NCBI GenBank assembly: GCA_015654695.1
Contig: JAATGJ010000080.1
Location: 1 to 51,075 of the forward strand
Length of the DNA stretch: 51,075 nucleotides
Source: Chitinophagales bacterium
GTDB lineage: Bacteria > Bacteroidota > Bacteroidia > Chitinophagales > Chitinophagaceae
Direction: 5' to 3'
Part shown: piece after piece, positions 10,312-17,845 of the stretch
How the letters are laid out: each line of letters begins with the position of its first letter
How positions within the stretch are numbered: position 1 is the first letter of the stretch
Program-made: the position numbers and the translations under genes
The notes under the pieces: model-generated
Database searches by the model: none
Told to the model about the DNA's origin: nothing
Seen by the model: the letters and a program-made list of their open reading frames with translations, nothing else

Positions 10312-12027
10312 TTAATAAATAGAAAAGTATTCAGCGATCGGTCCCAGTCCCAGTGCCGGCAAATAGGACAACGCCGTGATGATAATAATGATGACCAATG
10401 TCATTACCCCGAACGTGTATGAATCCGTTCTTAATGTACCCGGCGATTCAGGAATAAATTTTTTATTCGCCAGCAAACCCATGATCGCTAATGGCGCTAT
10501 GATCGGGAGAAACCTGCCCAGCAGCAATACAATACCGGTGCTTACATTCCAGAAAATATTGTTATCACCCAATCCTTCAAAACCGCTTCCATTATTGGCA
10601 TTGGAGGAAGTATATTCATAAAGCATTTCCGAAAAACCGTGATACGACGGATTATTCAACCAGGCGGATGGCTTCACGGCCCATCCAATTTCAGGATGAT
10701 GAATGACCATGTATGCAGCCAGCGCTGTAAAACCTTTTATAAGAAATGCAGATAATAAAGTAATCAGTGCAGCGATCTTTACTTCTCTCGCTTCTACTTT
10801 ATGTCCCATGAATTCCGGGGTTCGCCCCACCATCAAGCCGGAAATGAATACAGCGATGATGATGAATATAAAATAGTTTAACAGCCCGACACCAACACCT
10901 CCATACAGGGCATTGATCATCATATCCAGAATTACAACACCCCCGGAAACGGGTGTTAAGCTATCATGCATACCATTTACCGATCCGTTAGAAGTAGAAG
11001 TGGTGGCCACACTCCAGAAAGCGGTAGCGGCTGCTCCCAGTCTTACTTCTTTTCCTTCCATGCTGCCCATGTTTTGCGCTACTCCCAGTTTATCAATAGC
11101 GGGATTGCCTTTTGTTTCATAGTAAATATTAATAGTGCAAAAAATGACGAACAGAAATGTCATTACGGCAAATATTACTTTGGCCAGTTTCCTGCGGTGG
11201 ATATAAAATCCTAAAGCAAATACCAATGCAATCGGTATCAATAAAATAGCAATCGTTTCAACAGCATTGGTAAAGTAATTAGGGTTCTCTAACGGATGCG
11301 CAGAGTTTACGCCAAACCAGCCACCACCATTTGTTCCTAATTGTTTGATAGCGATCATACCTGCCGCAGGACCTCTTGATACCTGTACACTATCTCCTTG
11401 TAATGTCACAATGCTGTCTTTGCCATCATAGCTGGTGGGTGTGCCGTTAAAAGCCAGTATTGCCGCAACCACAATGGATAAAGGCAGCAATATCCTTGTG
11501 GTGCTTTTTACAAGGTAATTCCAGAAGTTGCCGAGATTATTGGTTGTTTTTTCTTTCAAGCCGTTAAATAATGCAACTAATGCAGCAATACCTGTAGCGG
11601 CGCTTACAAACTGTAAGAACGTAATGACTATTAACTGGGTTAAATACGTTAATCCTGACTCACCGGAATAGTGCTGCAGGTTACAGTTTACCAAAAAACT
11701 GATAGCTGTATTGAAAGCCAGGTCAGGGGTTTGGCCGGGATTACCATCCGGGTTTAACGGAAGTTTGTCCTGGAAGAGAAGCATAAAGAAAGCATATACC
11801 AGCCATAGCATATTAATGGTAAGCATTGCCTTCAGGAACTGTTTCCAGTTCATGCTTTCTTTGGGATTGATACCACTGATACGGAAAATCAACCTTTCCA
11901 GCGGGTTCATAAAATCAGTAAGGGTCTTTTCCCCGTTAAAAACTTTTGCCATGTATTTTCCCAGCGGGTATGCCAGCATCATCGTAAAAAGGAAAATGAT
12001 TATTGTGCCTAAAATTTCTGTACTCAT
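10312..12027 (-). CDS. kdpA: Potassium-transporting ATPase subunit A
   Basis: The 571-residue, highly hydrophobic protein is the channel-like, potassium-binding subunit. The four filter-type repeats can be read: CNLQHYSGE, GTNGGGWFGVNSAHPLENPN, TTSTSNGSVNG and SSNANNGSGFEGL, plus GRTPEFMGHKVEAREVK. Length is near the family norm of about 560. It is preceded by kdpF and followed directly by kdpB, so the pump operon is complete. The ATG lies at 12025-12027. Confidence 0.97.
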   Translation of the reverse strand: MSTEILGTIIIFLFTMMLAYPLGKYMAKVFNGEKTLTDFMNPLERLIFRISGINPKESMNWKQFLKAMLTINMLWLVYAFFMLLFQDKLPLNPDGNPGQTPDLAFNTAISFLVNCNLQHYSGESGLTYLTQLIVITFLQFVSAATGIAALVALFNGLKEKTTNNLGNFWNYLVKSTTRILLPLSIVVAAILAFNGTPTSYDGKDSIVTLQGDSVQVSRGPAAGMIAIKQLGTNGGGWFGVNSAHPLENPNYFTNAVETIAILLIPIALVFALGFYIHRRKLAKVIFAVMTFLFVIFCTINIYYETKGNPAIDKLGVAQNMGSMEGKEVRLGAAATAFWSVATTSTSNGSVNGMHDSLTPVSGGVVILDMMINALYGGVGVGLLNYFIFIIIAVFISGLMVGRTPEFMGHKVEAREVKIAALITLLSAFLIKGFTALAAYMVIHHPEIGWAVKPSAWLNNPSYHGFSEMLYEYTSSNANNGSGFEGLGDNNIFWNVSTGIVLLLGRFLPIIAPLAIMGLLANKKFIPESPGTLRTDSYTFGVMTLVIIIIITALSYLPALGLGPIAEYFSIY

Positions 12028-12030
12028 GAT

Positions 12031-12095
12031 CGTGAATAATGAATGGTGAATAGTGAATGGCAGCCTTGTTGTGAAAGTTCACAATTGACCATTCA
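12031..12095. repeat. AATGGTGAATAGTGAATGG-type intergenic repeat
   Basis: The gap between kdpF and kdpA contains overlapping copies of GTGAATAATGAATGG and AATAGTGAATGG, then the inverse form GACCATTCACATT, with GTGAAAGTTCAC in between. A further GTGAATGGTGAAAGG lies at 12446. Such short tandem/inverted GTGAATGG motifs look like a dispersed non-coding repeat. The arms can fold back on each other in the transcript between kdpF and kdpA. Confidence 0.4.
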
Positions 12096-12097
12096 CA

Positions 12098-12178
12098 TTA
12101 AAATTTTTCAGGTTTGACCAAAACATAAACCAGGTAACAGAAGACTGCTATGGATAGTATAAAAAGTATTGTCATCAT
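12098..12178 (-). CDS. kdpF: KdpF small membrane subunit
   Basis: The 26-residue frame starts at an ATG at 12178 (a doubled ATGATG) and ends in TAA. It reads as one hydrophobic helix (ILFILSIAVFCYLVYVLVKP) ending PEKF, the typical KdpF pattern of a single membrane span followed by a Pro-Glu/Arg-Phe end. KdpF is a lipid-like stabilising subunit of the Kdp pump. It lies 70 bases before kdpA in the canonical place and is too short for routine gene callers. Confidence 0.9.
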   Translation of the reverse strand: MMTILFILSIAVFCYLVYVLVKPEKF

Positions 12179-12183
12179 AATGT

Positions 12184-12267
12184 TTATATTTTTTCGAACC
12201 AGTCAATGGATTTAAAAAATAGCCAGAAGAAAATAAGTCCGGTTCCTATTAAAATAATTGTCAGCAT
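12184..12267 (-). CDS. 27-residue membrane microprotein in the kdp leader
   Basis: The ATG at 12267 opens a 27-codon frame ending TAA at 12184-12186. It reads MLTIILIGTGLIFFWLF followed by FKSIDWFEKI, that is one transmembrane helix with a short amphipathic, charged end. It lies 5 bases before kdpF and 2 bases after a third small frame, so the three are probably co-translated in one operon with kdpABC. I know no named family for it; an extra small subunit or regulator of the pump is an inference from position and topology only. Confidence 0.65.
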   Translation of the reverse strand: MLTIILIGTGLIFFWLFFKSIDWFEKI

Positions 12268-12269
12268 GA

Positions 12270-12386
12270 TTAAGCGTTAAATTGTTTAATAATTAAACAG
12301 GCTACCAGTATTGTCACATACACAACAGGTAGTAGTATATGCAGCTTTAGTTTTTTGCCTAAGCCTTGTAAAGGATCGCTGTTCAT
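12270..12386 (-). CDS. 38-residue membrane microprotein, first gene of the kdp operon
   Basis: The ATG at 12386 opens a 38-codon frame ending TAA at 12270-12272, two bases before the next microprotein. A short hydrophilic N-terminus (MNSDPLQGLGKKLKLH) precedes one hydrophobic helix (ILLPVVYVTILVACLII) and a KQFNA end. Positive residues before the helix suggest a cytoplasmic N-terminus. It is the first frame after the terminator of the regulator gene, so it heads the pump operon. No family recognised. Confidence 0.6.
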   Translation of the reverse strand: MNSDPLQGLGKKLKLHILLPVVYVTILVACLIIKQFNA

Positions 12387-12518
12387 TTGTTTGAGTTTTG
12401 TGGTAAGATGCCAAAAGGGATGCCGGGAGGCTGGCAAGGTGATTTGTGAATGGTGAAAGGTAAGCTGGTAGAAGGTTTGGCCAGAATCAGCAGTTAGAGT
12501 TGAGTAGGGCAGGAAATG

Positions 12519-12542
12519 AAAAACCCTTCCAAAATGGAAGGG
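12519..12542 (-). terminator. Terminator of the NtrC-type regulator gene
   Basis: On the minus strand CCCTTCC and GGAAGGG (12536-12542 and 12524-12530) form a perfect 7-base stem around ATTTT, followed by TTTTT. It ends transcription of the regulator gene just before the kdp operon, so the kdp promoter must lie between about 12387 and 12518. I found no convincing sigma-54 -24/-12 pair there. Confidence 0.85.
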
Positions 12543-12571
12543 TGGCTTTTCATTTTGAAAATGATTTTATT

Positions 12572-13903
12572 CTATTTTGGAATCAAATATTCTTCCATTT
12601 TTCTATACAATGTAGTTAACCCAATCCCCAAATATTCCGCCGCCTTCGTCTTATTCCCCTTTGTATGCTGCAATACTTTTTCGATATGCTTTTTCTCAAC
12701 AGAAGATAAGGTGAGATTGTTGGCGGATGTGTCACTTTGTTTTTGAATCTCATACGGCAGGTGTTCCGGAAGAATGCTGTTGCCATCTGTAAGAATAGCC
12801 GCTCTTTCCATTACATTTCTCAGTTCACGGATATTTCCATGCCAGGCATGCCGCTCTAATAATTGTAACGCTTCTTTGCTTAATGATAAGTCCCTTTTAT
12901 TTTCTCTGCTCCCGTAGCGGGAAAGAAAATGATTCGCCAGTACGGGTATATCCTCCACCCGGTCACGCAACGCCGGCAGTTCAATAGTAAATACATTCAG
13001 CCTGTAATAAAGATCTTCCCGGAATATCCCCTGCTCCGCTTCCTTTTTCAGGTCACGGTTGGTAGCCGCAATGATCCGTACATCCGCTTTGGTCGTTTTT
13101 TCATCACCCACTTTTATAAACTCACCGGTTTCTATCACCCGTAAAATTTTAGCCTGCAGGTCAATATTCATTTCACCTATTTCATCAAGAAACAAGGTTC
13201 CGCCATGGGCCAGCTCTATCAATCCCTTTTTATCTTTTACAGCGCCGGTATAGGCCCCCGCTTTATGCCCGAAGAGTTCGCTTTCCAGCAATTCCCTGGA
13301 GAAGGCGCTGCAGTTAATAGCGATAAAAGGGTTTTTTGAACGTTTGCTGGCGGCATGAATAGCATTGGCGAAAACTTCTTTACCTGTTCCGGTTTCCCCT
13401 AATAGTAACACATTGGCACCGGTAGGAGCGATCTTTTGCGCAATCTTAGCAGCTTCTTTGATAAGGGGACTTTCGCCAAGTATATCTTCAAAACCGTAGG
13501 AACCTTTATCACTGATCTTAACAGCGGACTGTTTATTCGCTTTTACCTTATCCATCGCCTGGAAAAGCAGCGGGATGATCCTGTCGTTATCATTTCCTTT
13601 GGTGATATAATCGAAGGCGCCGTTCTTGATGGCCTGCACACCATCCGGGATATTGCCATAAGCGGTCAGCAAAATAAATTCAATCAAGGGAAACTTGGCT
13701 TTCGCCTCTTTTACAAAATCAACGCCATTACCATCAGGTAGTTTTACATCGCAAAGCACTACATGTATTTCCTGTGTTTCCAATTTTTTCCACCCGGCTG
13801 CGCAGGTACCCGCTTCCAGCACATCAAAACCCTCAAGAGCAATAATGCGTTTCATCAGGCTGCGAAGGGTTTCTTCATCATCAATGATCAGGACTTTGTT
13901 CAT
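12572..13903 (-). CDS. Sigma-54-dependent (NtrC-type) response regulator
   Basis: I start at the ATG at 13903 ([11 protein letters not shown]), the true beginning of the receiver domain; the longer frame only adds 12 unlikely residues. The 443-residue protein has a receiver (Asp52, phospho-acceptor), an AAA+ domain with Walker A GETGTGKE, Walker [13 protein letters not shown] and the sigma-54 contact loop in the form GAYTGA rather than GAFTGA, and a Fis-type helix-turn-helix ([19 protein letters not shown]). It lies just upstream of the kdp genes on the same strand, with its own terminator. Context suggests that it replaces KdpE as partner of the Kdp sensor kinase. Confidence 0.9.
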   Translation of the reverse strand: MNKVLIIDDEETLRSLMKRIIALEGFDVLEAGTCAAGWKKLETQEIHVVLCDVKLPDGNGVDFVKEAKAKFPLIEFILLTAYGNIPDGVQAIKNGAFDYITKGNDNDRIIPLLFQAMDKVKANKQSAVKISDKGSYGFEDILGESPLIKEAAKIAQKIAPTGANVLLLGETGTGKEVFANAIHAASKRSKNPFIAINCSAFSRELLESELFGHKAGAYTGAVKDKKGLIELAHGGTLFLDEIGEMNIDLQAKILRVIETGEFIKVGDEKTTKADVRIIAATNRDLKKEAEQGIFREDLYYRLNVFTIELPALRDRVEDIPVLANHFLSRYGSRENKRDLSLSKEALQLLERHAWHGNIRELRNVMERAAILTDGNSILPEHLPYEIQKQSDTSANNLTLSSVEKKHIEKVLQHTKGNKTKAAEYLGIGLTTLYRKMEEYLIPK

Positions 13904-14030
13904 GCGGTAAGAATACAAAATGTATTCAAAACTATACAAAATAGGATTCTGCTGAAGCGGTTAATACTGAAAAGACTGCACTTAACAGCAATCACTATAA
14001 CTTTTTAACTATCCGTTAAATCGCCTTTGA

Positions 14031-14219
14031 TAAACCTTAGTAGAAACCAGGTATCATCAGTGACTCAACCTTATTACCTTATCGGGGATAAAATGAAAAC
14101 AAAGTTAATACACTCATTTTGTTTTAATGATCTGGCATTACTTGCTTTCTGCGTAGTGTTAATCAAAAGAAGGTAATAAGGTTAAAGAGATTTTATTGGG
14201 CATTTTCTACTAAGGTTTA
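14031..14219. repeat. Nested inverted-repeat element (MITE-like)
   Basis: The outer arms 14031-14046 and 14204-14219 are a perfect 16-base inverted repeat (TAAACCTTAGTAGAAA). Inside, 14067-14080 and 14170-14183 form a second perfect 14-base inverted repeat (AACCTTATTACCTT). The core has no coding frame of note. It fills much of the 420-base gap between the regulator gene and the GLPGLI gene. No target-site duplication is evident at the ends. It may be a small non-autonomous element or a large RNA cruciform structure. Confidence 0.65.
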
Positions 14220-14251
14220 AATTCAGAGTACCGGATTTTGAAAATAAATAA

Positions 14252-14277
14252 GGTCTTGAATGATCAGTCTCAAGACC
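14252..14277 (-). terminator. Terminator of the GLPGLI gene
   Basis: GGTCTTGA (14252-14259) and TCAAGACC (14270-14277) form a perfect 8-base stem with a 10-base loop. On the minus strand the stem is followed by TTATTTATTTT. It lies 47 bases after the stop of the GLPGLI gene. Confidence 0.65.
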
Positions 14278-14323
14278 CTTATCCCCTCAAAATATGAATT
14301 ACCCGTTAACCCTAATAATGCAA

Positions 14324-15130
14324 TTAATTTATCCGTATTTGCCTGTTGCCCCCGCCATTGTTCCGTTGCATTTCGTCCATCATCTTATCTCTTTCTTTAC
14401 GGAACTCTTCGGGTGTATAATGTTTTTTTCCTGTTGGCGCTTTTATTACTGCTATATCAGCCTTAGCGGAAATATCAATGGCTTTAAACGTTTGCCGGCC
14501 ATTCGCTACATCCATTTCCAGTATCAACCCGGGAAGCTGCCCCTGGTATTCTGCCGGGCCCGCCGCCACCGGAATATCAGTTGCAAACCATGCAACGATA
14601 GCCGAAGTATCTTCTATTTCTTTCCGTTCCATTTTGCCATTATCCATAGTCATCTGCATCCTCTTATTGATCTGCGTAGTGGTCGCCTTCATGCAATTGT
14701 GGTTCAAAATGGTTTTTGTTTCCCCGGTCATTTTCCACTTCAGTACCCGTATGCTGTCATCAATGATGAATTTTTTATCAAACATATCCCGTTGTTCTAC
14801 TTTTGTACGGGTTTCAAAATTATTATACAGCACATCATCAGTGCCGCCACCCATTATACGTATCTGCATACCCCCGCCGCCAAAATTATCCTCCTGTTCA
14901 TTTTCCTTTTCAGCCTGTTTCCACAGTGATTGGTTATTACCGAAAACCAGTTCAAAATTATCCTTCCTTGTTTTAGGCAGCATGTTTTGCATTTCTTCCC
15001 CCATGTGATCATCATTAATGCGTATCTGTATTTGTACAATTCGTTCGTAGGTCACTTTACCCTCTTTTTGCTGTGCCTGCACCATTATTGCAGTAAAAAA
15101 AGCGCAGCCGGCGATTAGTATTTTCTTCAT
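14324..15130 (-). CDS. GLPGLI family secreted protein
   Basis: The ATG at 15130 (MKKILIAGCAFFTAIMVQAQ) gives a clean signal peptide; the longer frame adds seven residues before it. The 268-residue protein carries the family-naming motif as GQLPGLILEM and the usual KVTYERIVQ start, a Gly-rich patch (FGGGGMQIRIMGGG) and a conserved late Cys-containing block (LNHNCMKATTT). GLPGLI proteins are secreted or periplasmic Bacteroidota proteins of unknown function, often beside barrel proteins and two-component genes. Here it is divergent from the kinase/regulator pair, with which it shares the 139-base promoter region. The end (RNNGGGNRQIRIN) is basic and Asn-rich. Confidence 0.88.
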   Translation of the reverse strand: MKKILIAGCAFFTAIMVQAQQKEGKVTYERIVQIQIRINDDHMGEEMQNMLPKTRKDNFELVFGNNQSLWKQAEKENEQEDNFGGGGMQIRIMGGGTDDVLYNNFETRTKVEQRDMFDKKFIIDDSIRVLKWKMTGETKTILNHNCMKATTTQINKRMQMTMDNGKMERKEIEDTSAIVAWFATDIPVAAGPAEYQGQLPGLILEMDVANGRQTFKAIDISAKADIAVIKAPTGKKHYTPEEFRKERDKMMDEMQRNNGGGNRQIRIN

Positions 15131-15148
15131 AAATGTTTTGTTTAAAAT

Positions 15149-15156
15149 CAAATCTA
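15149..15156 (-). promoter_or_regulatory. -7 box of the GLPGLI promoter
   Basis: On the minus strand TAGATTTG matches the Bacteroidota -7 consensus TAnnTTTG, 18 bases before the ATG. No -33 TTTG is found at the usual spacing; instead GTTAACTTAAC lies there, which would fit activation by the neighbouring regulator. Confidence 0.45.
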
Positions 15157-15192
15157 TACAAGCAGCGCGGGAAGTTAAGTTAACCCACCTTT

Positions 15193-15220
15193 CATTAAGG
15201 TTAATAAAGGTTAAAGCAGG
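15193..15220 (+). promoter_or_regulatory. Direct-repeat operator candidate of the kinase operon
   Basis: GGTTAA occurs at 15199 and again 10 bases on at 15209, within a 28-base block that matches 1742-1769 at 21 of 28 positions without gaps; both blocks end TTAAAGCA. It lies 24 bases before the -7 box at 15244. Position and 10-base period suit an OmpR-type activator, plausibly the regulator encoded at 17036 acting on its own operon. Confidence 0.55.
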
Positions 15221-15243
15221 ATGAAACGGAGAAAAAAGCAGGT

Positions 15244-15251
15244 TACATTTG
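15244..15251 (+). promoter_or_regulatory. -7 box of the kinase/regulator operon
   Basis: TACATTTG is a full match to TAnnTTTG. A transcript starting a few bases later would include the ATG at 15269 but not the one at 15221, which is one reason for choosing the later start. Confidence 0.5.
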
Positions 15252-15268
15252 TACCGGGATCAACAAAC

Positions 15269-17014
15269 ATGAAAAAATTCCGGTGGCTGGCAATATTAAT
15301 GGGGATCACTATCCTGGGTATTACAGGCTTTCAACTGTATTGGCTGAGGAATAATTATGACCGGGAGAAGCTATCGCTGGATCTGCTGACCAATGCATCT
15401 TTCAGGCAGACTATTCTTGAGCTGCAGGCATCCAAAATGAAACTGGAAACAATAAATTTTGAATCAGACGAGCATCCTTTTCCCGGCGGGCCGGGTGTTT
15501 CTGTCAGGAGAGACAAAAATAAAAATGCCGTTGTTCAATTGACTGACGGTAAGAAAGAGCCGCCGATAACGATGATCAACCTGCTCCAGCAGAAGATGAA
15601 AGAGTATGAAGGAGACAGCACTAAAAAGAATACGCTCATTTTTTCCGCCGGCAAATCTGATTCCGTAGAGTTGGTCACGGGAAAAAGAAGAAGCAACATA
15701 AGGTCTATCACTATTTCCGCCAATGGTGATTCAATGATAAAAAACCTGGATCCGGATTTGATCAGGGAAATATCGGTGAATAGCAGTAAGAAAGAAGATG
15801 GCGGGGGCGAAAAAATAATCGCCATCGGCTATGGCAATAAGCCTGCAGGTACATTAAACATGGATACGGCATATACCGGCAAACCGCGCAGGATATTTGA
15901 GAAACGCGTTCCCGGGATGGTGGTGGAGGATGTGATCAATCAAAACGGCGCGACAAATAAACATGGCAGGAATGACGTATTCCGGTTTTTATACAATGTG
16001 GATTCGCTTTCGGTAAAGGATTCCATTACTATAAAAGAAATTACGGATACGTATGCAGCAAAACTGAAAGAAGATAAAATGAACCTTGTATTTGCTGTGA
16101 GCAGGTTAGACAGCAGCTATGAAGATTCCCCGGATATGAATGATGTGACAGTTGGCTTTGCCAAACCAATGACCTATCGTCTTTCTTTGAATAATGAAAT
16201 GAGTTATATTCTGAAAGAACTAAAACTCCCTATATTATTTTCCCTTTTGCTGGTGGGTATTACGATTGCGTCATTTGTTTTGTTGTATCGCACCCTTTTA
16301 AAACAACGAAGACTGGCGGAACTGAAGAATGATTTTATCAGCAACATTACTCATGAATTAAAAACCCCGATAGCTACCGTTGGCGTGGCGATAGAAGCAT
16401 TGAAAAATTTCAACGCTATTCATGACCCGCAGCGAACGAAAGAATACCTGGATATTTCACAAAATGAATTGCAGCGGCTGAGCCTGCTGGTGGACAAGGT
16501 GCTGAAACTTTCCATGTTTGAGAAAAAGGAACTTGAATTAAAGAAAGAGACATTCGATTGTAAGCAACTGGTAGAGGAAGTCATGAACAGTATGAAACTG
16601 CAGTTTGAAAAATATCATGCGAAAGTAAAACTGCATACGGAAGGGGATAATTTTTTAATAGATGCCGACAAGCTGCATATCACCAGTGTGATATATAATC
16701 TCCTGGACAACGCTTTAAAATACAGTAAGGAAAATCCGGTGATTGATGTGCAGTTATCATCACACCCCGAGTTTATCGAGTTCAGCGTAAGTGACAATGG
16801 TATTGGTATTCAGCCGGCTTACAGGGACAAGATATTTGATAAATTTTTCCGGGTTCCTACCGGGAATAAACACAATACTAAGGGATATGGCCTGGGGTTA
16901 AGTTATGTAGCGGAAGTAATCAAACGTCACCAGGGCAAGGTATCTGTTGAAAGTGAATTTGGCAAAGGCAGTACCTTTACGGCGAAAGTACCTTCGGCAG
17001 GTATGCGATTATAA
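15269..17014 (+). CDS. Sensor histidine kinase with large periplasmic domain
   Basis: I take the ATG at 15269 (MKKFRWLAILMG) because the -7 box lies between it and the earlier ATG at 15221. The 581-residue protein has a transmembrane helix (about 3-25), a periplasmic region of about 290 residues with no domain I recognise, a second helix (about 318-342), a HisKA domain with His362 (NITHELKTPIATV) and an ATPase domain with N-box NLLDNALKYS, G1 DNGIGI and G2 GYGLGLSYV. No HAMP domain is evident. It is followed after 21 bases by its OmpR-type regulator. The shared operator with the barrel gene at 1827 suggests envelope control. Confidence 0.9.
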   Translation: MKKFRWLAILMGITILGITGFQLYWLRNNYDREKLSLDLLTNASFRQTILELQASKMKLETINFESDEHPFPGGPGVSVRRDKNKNAVVQLTDGKKEPPITMINLLQQKMKEYEGDSTKKNTLIFSAGKSDSVELVTGKRRSNIRSITISANGDSMIKNLDPDLIREISVNSSKKEDGGGEKIIAIGYGNKPAGTLNMDTAYTGKPRRIFEKRVPGMVVEDVINQNGATNKHGRNDVFRFLYNVDSLSVKDSITIKEITDTYAAKLKEDKMNLVFAVSRLDSSYEDSPDMNDVTVGFAKPMTYRLSLNNEMSYILKELKLPILFSLLLVGITIASFVLLYRTLLKQRRLAELKNDFISNITHELKTPIATVGVAIEALKNFNAIHDPQRTKEYLDISQNELQRLSLLVDKVLKLSMFEKKELELKKETFDCKQLVEEVMNSMKLQFEKYHAKVKLHTEGDNFLIDADKLHITSVIYNLLDNALKYSKENPVIDVQLSSHPEFIEFSVSDNGIGIQPAYRDKIFDKFFRVPTGNKHNTKGYGLGLSYVAEVIKRHQGKVSVESEFGKGSTFTAKVPSAGMRL

Positions 17015-17035
17015 ACAGGCAGCTAATACGAATAT

Positions 17036-17722
17036 ATGGCCATCAAAATTTTTTATGTTGAAGACGAATTGTTCCTGGGAAAAATAGTAAAAGAAAGCCT
17101 GGAAAGCCGCGGCTTTGAAGTGATCATGGAAAGCGATGGCGGCAAAGCAACAGAACTTTTCAAAAAGTCGAATCCGGATATCTGCGTACTGGATATCATG
17201 CTACCGAATAAAGATGGTTTCACAATCGCCGATGAGATACGTGAACTGAATGAAGAAGTTCCTATTATTTTCCTCACCGCCAAAACACAGACCGAAGATG
17301 TAGTGAAAGGCTTTACCATGGGAGGTAATGATTATATCCGCAAGCCATTCAGTATGGAAGAGCTGATCGTTCGCATACAAAACCTGTTGCGGAATAAATC
17401 AGAAGGCCCGCAAAAGATCAGCAGCGACAGTATCACTATGGGCAAATACAATTTCCAGGTACACCGCCAGGTACTCAGCACCGGGAAAGAAGACCGCAAG
17501 CTTTCCTTTCGCGAAAGTGAACTGCTGAAAGTATTATACGAGAACCGCTCAACAATCATTGACCGCAAAGACATACTGAATTTACTCTGGGGGAATGATT
17601 CTTTTTTCAATTCCCGTAACCTTGATGTATATATCACCAAACTCCGCAGTTATTTAAAAGAAGATCCCCAACTGGAGATCATTACTATTAAAGGAATAGG
17701 TTATAGATTTGTAGTAGCCTGA
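17036..17722 (+). CDS. OmpR-family response regulator
   Basis: The 228-residue protein has a receiver domain with acidic pocket ED (9-10), phospho-acceptor Asp53 (VLDIMLPNKDG), a conserved Thr (FLTAKT) and Lys (YIRKPF), and a C-terminal winged-helix DNA-binding domain (about 130-228; LSFRESELLKVL, NSRNLDVYITKLRSYL, IKGIGYRF). It is the partner of the kinase just upstream. Tandem TTAA repeats with 10-base spacing before the kinase gene and before the barrel gene at 1827 are its most likely binding sites. Confidence 0.93.
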   Translation: MAIKIFYVEDELFLGKIVKESLESRGFEVIMESDGGKATELFKKSNPDICVLDIMLPNKDGFTIADEIRELNEEVPIIFLTAKTQTEDVVKGFTMGGNDYIRKPFSMEELIVRIQNLLRNKSEGPQKISSDSITMGKYNFQVHRQVLSTGKEDRKLSFRESELLKVLYENRSTIIDRKDILNLLWGNDSFFNSRNLDVYITKLRSYLKEDPQLEIITIKGIGYRFVVA

Positions 17723-17845
17723 TCCCGCCTCTTAAAAGCTATCACTTATCCGCCCACGGCTACAGTTATTGACGAAAGGCATCAGTTATCAAAAGACAGG
17801 CTTTGCTGGCTTATCTCTTTTTATATTACTTATCTGATCAGGCTT

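Noticed and set aside
12387-12518. Sigma-54 promoter (-24 GG / -12 GC) for the kdp operon
   Set aside because: CGGCATCCCTTTTGGC on the minus strand has GG and GC but with one base too many between them, and TTGGCATCTTACCACA lacks the -12 GC. Neither is good enough to call.
14294-14929. Long plus-strand open frame of 211 codons
   Set aside because: It lies fully antisense to the GLPGLI gene, which has a signal peptide, family motif and terminator; the plus-strand frame has no protein-like features.
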